From the NCBI GenBank assembly GCA_020428895.1, contig JAGQLZ010000013.1, forward strand, positions 8,457-17,660: 9,204 nucleotides of DNA, written 5' to 3'. A model generated the notes under the pieces. That model had not been told where the DNA came from, did no database searches, and was given only the letters and a program-made list of their open reading frames with translations. The stretch comes from Candidatus Kaiserbacteria bacterium. GTDB lineage: Bacteria; Patescibacteriota; Minisyncoccia; Phycocordibacterales; UBA918. Both the position numbers and the translations under genes were made by a program. This document shows positions 6,050 through 9,204 of the stretch, piece by piece (position 1 is the stretch's first letter; each line of letters starts with the position of its first letter).

Positions 6050-6673
6050 ATGGAAGTGTATTTTGTACGACATGGAGAGACTGATGCCAATGTAGCTCGT
6101 CGCCATCAGGTAGGTAAAACACCACTTACTAAGCTGGGCAGAGAGCAAGCCAAAGTGTTAGCCCAAAAAGCTAAAACTTGGTCACCAACCCATCTCATTT
6201 CTAGTTCACACGTTCGAGCTTTAGAGACTTCACGAATAATTAGTGAAGAGCTAGATATGATTCCTGAAACATCAAGATTATTCACAGAGCTTCATCGACC
6301 GTCTTCTTTACATGGCTATCACCATTACAGTTTGGTTTCTTTAAAATATTTGTTCTCTTGGTTTATTGGTAGAGAGGGAGGTGATATAGACGGAATTGAT
6401 GGGGAGTCATATAAACATATCCGTAAGCGTATTCAAGCTGCCCGAGAATATTTAGAATCGTTACCTGAAGATTCTCGGGTTATTGTTGTATCTCACTCCA
6501 TCTATATAAATTTATTTATAACTCATGTTTGTAAACCGAGCCGCATGTCAATCATTGGAGCGATGCGAGATTGGATAAAAATTCAAACTTTAGGCAATAC
6601 CGAAGTCCGGAAGTTTGTAGTTAATAAGGGTGAAGGCAAGTGTGGTTGGCACTTAACTAAAAACCGGACTTGA
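6050..6673 (+). CDS. Histidine phosphatase family protein
   Basis: This 207-residue cytoplasmic enzyme belongs to the phosphoglycerate-mutase-like histidine phosphatase family. The phosphate pocket is complete: VRHGETDAN with the phospho-acceptor His8, Arg7 and Glu10, Arg56 in SSHVRALET (a variant of SPLxRAxQT), the acid Glu80 in FTELH, and His149 in VVSHS. The region about 82-118 carries an aromatic and His-rich insert (SLHGYHHYSL...LFSWFIG) that probably shapes the substrate site. The substrate cannot be read from sequence. Candidates include sugar phosphates, nucleotide derivatives or a phosphoprotein. The ATG is 4 bases after the dnaX stop, so it is probably co-transcribed and translationally coupled. 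Confidence 0.88.
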   Translation: MEVYFVRHGETDANVARRHQVGKTPLTKLGREQAKVLAQKAKTWSPTHLISSSHVRALETSRIISEELDMIPETSRLFTELHRPSSLHGYHHYSLVSLKYLFSWFIGREGGDIDGIDGESYKHIRKRIQAAREYLESLPEDSRVIVVSHSIYINLFITHVCKPSRMSIIGAMRDWIKIQTLGNTEVRKFVVNKGEGKCGWHLTKNRT

Positions 6674-6700
6674 AAGTTTACCGCAGTGTGGCAGTATATA
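6670..6700 (+). promoter_or_regulatory. Promoter-like pair TTGAAA / TATATA before the RNA-tRNA unit
   Basis: TTGAAA (6670-6675) and TATATA (6695-6700) are 19 bp apart, slightly long. The predicted +1 is at about 6707, at the first base pairs of the hairpin that starts at 6706. The -35 overlaps the end of the preceding gene. Confidence 0.45.
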
Positions 6701-6705
6701 GGCCA

Positions 6706-6815
6706 TCGATTGGTTGGCGTACTGAGGTTCATCTCCTCAGCAATCGAGTCAGGGGACGAGCAGTCTAGGTGAACGCAGGTTGTTATCTGCGCTGAACTAA
6801 GGCGGTCTCCCTGAC
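6706..6815 (+). ncRNA. Candidate ~110-nt structured RNA upstream of tRNA-Gln
   Basis: Two adjoining hairpins fill the space between the phosphatase and the tRNA. Hairpin 1 is TCGATTG/CAATCGA (6706-6712/6741-6747) with a 9-base 5' bulge (6713-6721), then CTGAGG/CCTCAG (6722-6727/6735-6740) around a 7-base loop. Hairpin 2 begins on the next base: GTCAGGG/CCCTGAC (6748-6754/6809-6815), GAC/GTC (6755-6757/6805-6807), a purine-rich interior region, TAG/CTA (6766-6768/6797-6799), an internal loop GTGAA/CTGAA, and CGCAG/CTGCG (6774-6778/6787-6791) with an 8-base loop. There is no substantial open frame, and GC is higher than in neighbouring genes. A promoter-like pair places +1 at the base of hairpin 1. 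Only 7 bases separate it from the tRNA, so the two may be one precursor. I could not match it to SRP RNA, 5S, 6S, tmRNA, RNase P or a riboswitch. Confidence 0.5.
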
Positions 6816-6822
6816 ACCTTAT

Positions 6823-6896
6823 TGCCGGATCGTCTAATGGTAGGACTACGGTTTCTGGTACCGTCTATCGGGGTTCGAATCCCTGTCCGGCAGCCA
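6823..6896 (+). tRNA. tRNA-Gln (anticodon CUG), CCA encoded
   Basis: A complete 74-base cloverleaf: acceptor TGCCGGA (6823-6829) with TCCGGCA, discriminator G and encoded CCA (6894-6896); D arm GTC/GAC with the GG of the D loop; anticodon arm ACGGT (6848-6852) and ACCGT (6860-6864) around TTCTGGT, anticodon CTG at 6855-6857 reading the Gln codon CAG; T arm with loop TTCGAAT. The U1-A72 end pair is typical of tRNA-Gln. The last five bases (AGCCA) are also the first five of a 57-bp repeat. Confidence 0.95.
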
Positions 6897-6948
6897 TTGA
6901 CAGCTAGCACTAATTGGGTTGTAATATAGCGACTCGTGCTAGCTCGAG
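6892..6948 (+). repeat. 57-bp direct repeat, copy 1, folding into a bulged hairpin
   Basis: It matches 7623-7679 at 53 of 57 positions. Structure: AGCTAGCAC/GTGCTAGCT (6902-6910/6936-6944), a 5-base 5' bulge TAATT, stem GGGTTG/CGACTC (6916-6921/6930-6935) with a G.U where copy 2 has an A-U pair, and an 8-base loop holding three of the four differences. It also contains TTGACA (6897-6902) and TGTAAT (6920-6925) 17 bp apart, a good promoter pair kept in both copies. The first five bases belong to tRNA-Gln, so this may be an att-like site, a cassette-boundary hairpin or a promoter/operator. Confidence 0.9.
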
Positions 6949-6976
6949 ACGCTTACATTGATAGTAAGCGTATAAT
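6949..6976 (+). promoter_or_regulatory. Hairpin and TATAAT box before the cassette gene
   Basis: ACGCTTAC/GTAAGCGT (6949-6956/6964-6971) forms an 8-bp stem with a 7-base loop and runs into a perfect TATAAT (6971-6976). Six A residues then precede ATG 6983, so the predicted +1 is the A of the start codon. The hairpin could be an operator or could end transcripts coming from the tRNA. Confidence 0.6.
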
Positions 6977-6982
6977 AAAAAA

Positions 6983-7573
6983 ATGAAAACAATATTGACT
7001 GTAATTTTAGTTATTAGTGTTTTTGCCAGTGCTATTTATTTGTCTTTCATAAATAACACAAAACAACTTAACTCTGACCCTGATTCAGATTCTGCTATTG
7101 AGTCTTCTGAATCAGAAAAAATTTCAAATTTATCATTTTCGTACAGGACATCACCAGATGGCTACGTACTAATTAATGACCAAATAAATTGGCCTGAAAA
7201 CATAATTTCAAGTATTTCTCTTATAAAGAAACTAGATTACGAGCGGTCTTCACAACCTGAGTTCGTGGGGGAGGGTCCCCCATCAATTGTAATCAGTGTT
7301 TTTAAAAATCCTGACCTATTGAATGCAAAAGCATGGGCTGAAGCTAACGAACTGCCTTCTAATATAGAATTAATCGACAGTGCTCCAATTCCTACAGAAG
7401 TAGGAGGGGTTGAAGGTATTTACTATTTAGTCCTAGGTCTATATCTATTTGATACGTACGTATTTGCCCATCGTGATGAGATATATCTTTTGTCGGGTGG
7501 CTACTATGAAAAGAATGATGAGTATCAACGAAACTTCTCAGAGGTGATGGCAACAGTCGTTTTTGAAAAATAG
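6983..7573 (+). CDS. Membrane-anchored extracytoplasmic protein, PsbP-like, in a repeat-bounded unit
   Basis: This 196-residue protein has one N-terminal membrane helix (about 4-23, no lipobox Cys), an acidic Ser/Asp/Glu linker (30-47) and an alpha/beta domain to the end. The pattern is FSYRTSPDGYVLI, then SIVISVFKNPDLLNAKAWAE, then VGGVEGIYYLV, and a final YVFAHRDEIYLLSGGYY before a helix NFSEVMATVVF. It resembles the PsbP/Mog1-like fold seen in many small secreted proteins of low-GC bacteria. This is recognition of a pattern, not proof, and no catalytic residues are evident. It is the only gene between the two copies of the 57-bp repeat, has its own TATAAT and is probably leaderless. If the unit is mobile, this is its cargo, and a surface or envelope role is likely. 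No toxin or recombinase motif is seen. Confidence 0.8.
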   Translation: MKTILTVILVISVFASAIYLSFINNTKQLNSDPDSDSAIESSESEKISNLSFSYRTSPDGYVLINDQINWPENIISSISLIKKLDYERSSQPEFVGEGPPSIVISVFKNPDLLNAKAWAEANELPSNIELIDSAPIPTEVGGVEGIYYLVLGLYLFDTYVFAHRDEIYLLSGGYYEKNDEYQRNFSEVMATVVFEK

Positions 7574-7583
7574 ATCGAATGGT

Positions 7584-7623
7584 CTCGTGCAAGCTCTAAT
7601 TCGGTTGGTGTCCCGGACACCAA
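7584..7623 (+). repeat. Degenerate repeat remnant and hairpin after the cassette gene
   Basis: CTCGTGCAAGCTC (7584-7596) matches the 3' arm of the 57-bp repeat at 12 of 13 bases. AGCTCTAATTCGGTTG (7592-7607) matches its 5' part at 14 of 16. This suggests a rearranged older copy. TTGGTGTCC/GGACACCAA (7605-7613/7615-7623) forms a tight hairpin 32 bases after the stop and may terminate the gene, though no T tract follows. Confidence 0.5.
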
Positions 7624-7679
7624 GCCATTGACAGCTAGCACTAATTGGGTTGTAATTACGCAACTCGTGCTAGCTCGAG
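7623..7679 (+). repeat. 57-bp direct repeat, copy 2, same bulged hairpin
   Basis: It lies 731 bp from copy 1, with differences at 7657-7659 (loop) and 7662 (stem). Arms: AGCTAGCAC (7633-7641) and GTGCTAGCT (7667-7675); inner stem GGGTTG/CAACTC, fully Watson-Crick or G.U. TTGACA (7628-7633) and TGTAAT (7651-7656) are preserved. No plus-strand gene lies downstream, so a promoter here would only make a short RNA ending in the next terminator. Confidence 0.9.
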
Positions 7680-7724
7680 TCACTTAACAAAACCACTCTC
7701 GATGAGAATGGTTTTGTTAAGTGA
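7680..7724. terminator. Strong bidirectional hairpin terminator
   Basis: Two 21-base arms (7680-7700 and 7704-7724) pair at 20 positions with one C/A mismatch and a GAT loop. The core is AACAAAACCA/TGGTTTTGTT. It sits between the plus-strand cassette and the end of the converging minus-strand gene at 7763. Confidence 0.8.
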
Positions 7725-7762
7725 AAGCTATTTAAATTAGGATTAAATTTACGAATAACATG

Positions 7763-8461
7763 TTAGCTAAGTTTAGAATTGTAAGATTTTACGATGGTTG
7801 ATATTTCTGATTCCAGTAGATCTAAATTATTCATTACACAATGCCCTCCAATTTTTCCATCAATATGTTTTAGGATGTACTTTTTATACTCAGCATGGCC
7901 TAGTTTTTCGTACCCTTCATTATATGATTCATTTGCTTTTGTATAGACTAAATCAAAATCAAGATTGTTCTCTTTACAGTAGGCGAATATCATTTTTTCA
8001 AGAATTATATTCCATCCGTAGATTGTGGTGTCCCACAGTTTCATTGCTTCTGTATTGCGAGACGCAGGATGTGCATGCGTTCTAATTCCACAATCATTGA
8101 AATAACATGCAGCTTCTTCTGCTTTCTCTCCTCCAAAATATTTAACAAAAGTCAGGATACCTTCTTTTAGGTTAGGATGTATACCTCGACAAGGGGAGTG
8201 TACAGCAAAAAGTTTCTCAGATGTTCCTACTGGCACCGTTGAGTGGATTATTGTTATTTTTGGAGAAAATCTTAGTTGGTATTCTTGAACAGTTGACACG
8301 AACTCGTTTCCATAAGAAAAGCAAATATGTAGAACTTCATAATTTCTTTCTTCAAAATTGCTTTTGTCTTTGGATAAATCAACACAATCGGCATCAAGTA
8401 TGTCTCTAATTGCTGTTCCTATTTGTCCAAGTCCTATGACTAGATGCTTCGTATTTTTCAT
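7763..8461 (-). CDS. Reduced NAD-binding protein of the UDP-glucose/GDP-mannose dehydrogenase type
   Basis: This 232-residue protein starts with a Rossmann motif (VIGLGQIGTAI, Gly10/12/15). It then has HSTVPVGT (73-80), as in nucleotide-sugar dehydrogenases, GIHPNLKEG (93-101) at the place of PEFLREG, a central helix TEAMKLWDTTIYGWNI with Lys141, and KIGGHCVMNN with Cys208. By family knowledge these match the catalytic Glu, Lys and Cys. The Asn four residues after the Lys is Thr here, and the Asp four after the Cys is Asn. The Rossmann domain is short and the C-terminal UDP-binding domain is absent (the family is usually over 400 residues). It may oxidise a different substrate, hydrolyse poorly, or act as a binding protein. 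A prephenate- or 6-phosphogluconate-dehydrogenase-like relation is possible. TATAAT lies 14 bases before the ATG, giving a very short leader. Confidence 0.65.
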   Translation of the reverse strand: MKNTKHLVIGLGQIGTAIRDILDADCVDLSKDKSNFEERNYEVLHICFSYGNEFVSTVQEYQLRFSPKITIIHSTVPVGTSEKLFAVHSPCRGIHPNLKEGILTFVKYFGGEKAEEAACYFNDCGIRTHAHPASRNTEAMKLWDTTIYGWNIILEKMIFAYCKENNLDFDLVYTKANESYNEGYEKLGHAEYKKYILKHIDGKIGGHCVMNNLDLLESEISTIVKSYNSKLS

Positions 8462-8475
8462 ATAGCTTATTTACA

Positions 8476-8481
8476 ATTATA
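8476..8481 (-). promoter_or_regulatory. -10 element TATAAT for the minus-strand dehydrogenase-like gene
   Basis: On the minus strand a perfect TATAAT (8481-8476) ends 14 bases before ATG 8461. The predicted +1 is near 8469, a leader of about 8 nt with no Shine-Dalgarno sequence. It lies just after the terminator of the upstream gene. Confidence 0.5.
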
Positions 8482-8490
8482 ATCAAGAAA

Positions 8491-8520
8491 GCGGATGAGA
8501 GACGATTGTCCCTCATCCGC
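8491..8520 (-). terminator. Intrinsic terminator of the minus-strand phosphatase gene
   Basis: GCGGATGAG/CTCATCCGC (8491-8499/8512-8520), one A/C mismatch, then GAC/GTC (8501-8503/8508-8510) around GATT. On the minus strand it is followed by TTTCTTG, and it lies 6 bases after the stop at 8527. Confidence 0.85.
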
Positions 8521-8526
8521 TCAGAA

Positions 8527-9195
8527 TTACTTCCTGGCCACATGGTCCCGATTACTTGATGGATCGTACATTCTCATTTCTCGATCCATAGAGTAAGAAC
8601 CATCAGGTTTAAGGTGAAGAGTGACCATTTCGCAGTTTTTGGGGTTTGCCAAGCTTTCGAAATATTCAACACTCCAGCCGAACCATACCATGAGGAAGAC
8701 CCTCATCTCAAACCCATGGGTAAGGATTATGATGTTTTCCGGAAAGTCATCCTTTGTAAATTCACCACGAAGGTTATTTACAAAGAATTTAAACCGTTCA
8801 ACTAACTGAGGCCCACTTTCACCGTTGGGAAAACGATAGACGAGAACACCTTCTTTGTATCGTGCAATTTCAATTTCACGGCGATTTTCAACAGTCACAT
8901 CACCCCAGTATTGTTTGAGGATTAGTGTTTCTACTGAAAAGCTATGATGTATATTTTCAGGGAACTGAGATGTCATGAGGTCGTAGGTTTGACGTAGTCT
9001 CAGTCCAGGAGAAATATAGAAATGCACACGACCCTTACCCAAGATGTTGGAAAGACTGTGACTGATGTCAACGGATTGTTTTTCTCCTCTTGGACTCAGG
9101 GCAACATCAAGGTCTGCGGTATGAGCGTATACTGTTTTGTCGACATCCTCTTGTGATTCGGCATGGCGCATTACAATGATCTTTTTCGGATTCAT
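8527..9195 (-). CDS. Histidine phosphatase family protein (second copy type)
   Basis: This 222-residue phosphoglycerate-mutase-like phosphatase has the phospho-acceptor His11 in VMRHAES, an SPGLRLRQT motif (62-70, Arg66), an acidic Glu89 in ETLILKQYWGD, FPNGESGPQLVERF (122-135) and the second catalytic His160 in LTHGFEMR. The WGD and NGES stretches resemble the broad-specificity branch found in fungi, plants and some phages. It shares only the family core with the phosphatase at 6050-6673, so the two are not a recent duplication. GAGGG at 9204-9200 (minus strand) sits 4 bases before ATG 9195 as a Shine-Dalgarno sequence. G+C is higher than in the left-hand genes, consistent with an accessory or transferred gene. 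The substrate is unknown. Co-location with a nucleotide-sugar-dehydrogenase-like gene hints at sugar-phosphate or nucleotide-sugar chemistry (inference). Confidence 0.88.
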   Translation of the reverse strand: MNPKKIIVMRHAESQEDVDKTVYAHTADLDVALSPRGEKQSVDISHSLSNILGKGRVHFYISPGLRLRQTYDLMTSQFPENIHHSFSVETLILKQYWGDVTVENRREIEIARYKEGVLVYRFPNGESGPQLVERFKFFVNNLRGEFTKDDFPENIIILTHGFEMRVFLMVWFGWSVEYFESLANPKNCEMVTLHLKPDGSYSMDREMRMYDPSSNRDHVARK

Positions 9196-9204
9196 GAATC
9201 CCTC

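Noticed and set aside
6706..6815. SRP RNA (GTCAGG...AGCAG near 6748-6763)
   Set aside because: The two short strings are adjacent in the same strand of one stem. There is no GGAA/GNRA tetraloop hairpin between them, as helix 8 of SRP RNA requires.
6892..6948. Integron attC site
   Set aside because: Size, bulge and single-gene spacing fit, but the outer ends do not show RYYYAAC/GTTRRRY core boxes and no integron integrase is in the window.
7605..7627. Remnant of a second tRNA-Gln 3' end before repeat copy 2
   Set aside because: TCCC and AGCCA align at the same spacing as in the tRNA, but the T-arm matches only 5 of 10 bases and the acceptor strand does not match.
6892..7679. CRISPR array or toxin-antitoxin cassette
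   Set aside because: There are only two repeats around a 590-bp gene with no spacers. The gene encodes one anchored extracytoplasmic protein with no partner gene or toxin motif.

Overview
The gene content and style suggest a small-genome bacterium of the Candidate Phyla Radiation (Patescibacteria, probably Parcubacteria-like). The evidence is low G+C, short intergenic gaps, compact versions of housekeeping proteins (a 343-residue DnaX with no zinc module and no tau tail) and small lysine-rich membrane proteins. TGA is a stop codon (it ends the phosphatase at 6673), so this is not a recoded lineage. The taxonomic call is an inference; no rRNA is present.

Left part (1-6673), mostly plus strand, is a housekeeping block: the 3' end of seryl-tRNA synthetase, an FtsQ/DivIB-like division protein, a tRNA-dihydrouridine synthase, two small basic membrane proteins, a D-alanyl-D-alanine carboxypeptidase, DnaX and a histidine phosphatase. 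It is interrupted at 1424-1927 by a minus-strand pair of very small membrane-protein genes, each with its own hairpin terminator. About 190 bp upstream of dnaX fold into a closed three-way-junction-like structure ending in a T tract, a candidate structured RNA. Several plus-strand genes have a -10-like hexamer ending about 6 bases before the ATG and no Shine-Dalgarno sequence, which implies leaderless mRNAs.

Middle part (6670-7724) is the most unusual. A promoter-like pair leads into a ~110-nt two-hairpin RNA candidate, then a tRNA-Gln(CUG) with encoded CCA. A 57-bp repeat begins inside the last five bases of the tRNA. A single gene for a membrane-anchored, PsbP-like protein follows, and then a second copy of the 57-bp repeat, 731 bp downstream and matching at 53 of 57 positions. 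Each repeat folds into the same bulged hairpin, and one difference between copies keeps pairing (G.U versus A-U). The unit looks like a single-gene cassette or mini-element at a tRNA 3' end, with no recombinase in view. A strong bidirectional terminator closes it.

Right part (7763-9204), minus strand, looks accessory: a second histidine phosphatase with a good Shine-Dalgarno sequence and its own terminator, then a stripped-down NAD-binding protein related to UDP-glucose/GDP-mannose dehydrogenases. That protein keeps the catalytic Cys and Lys but lacks the C-terminal domain.
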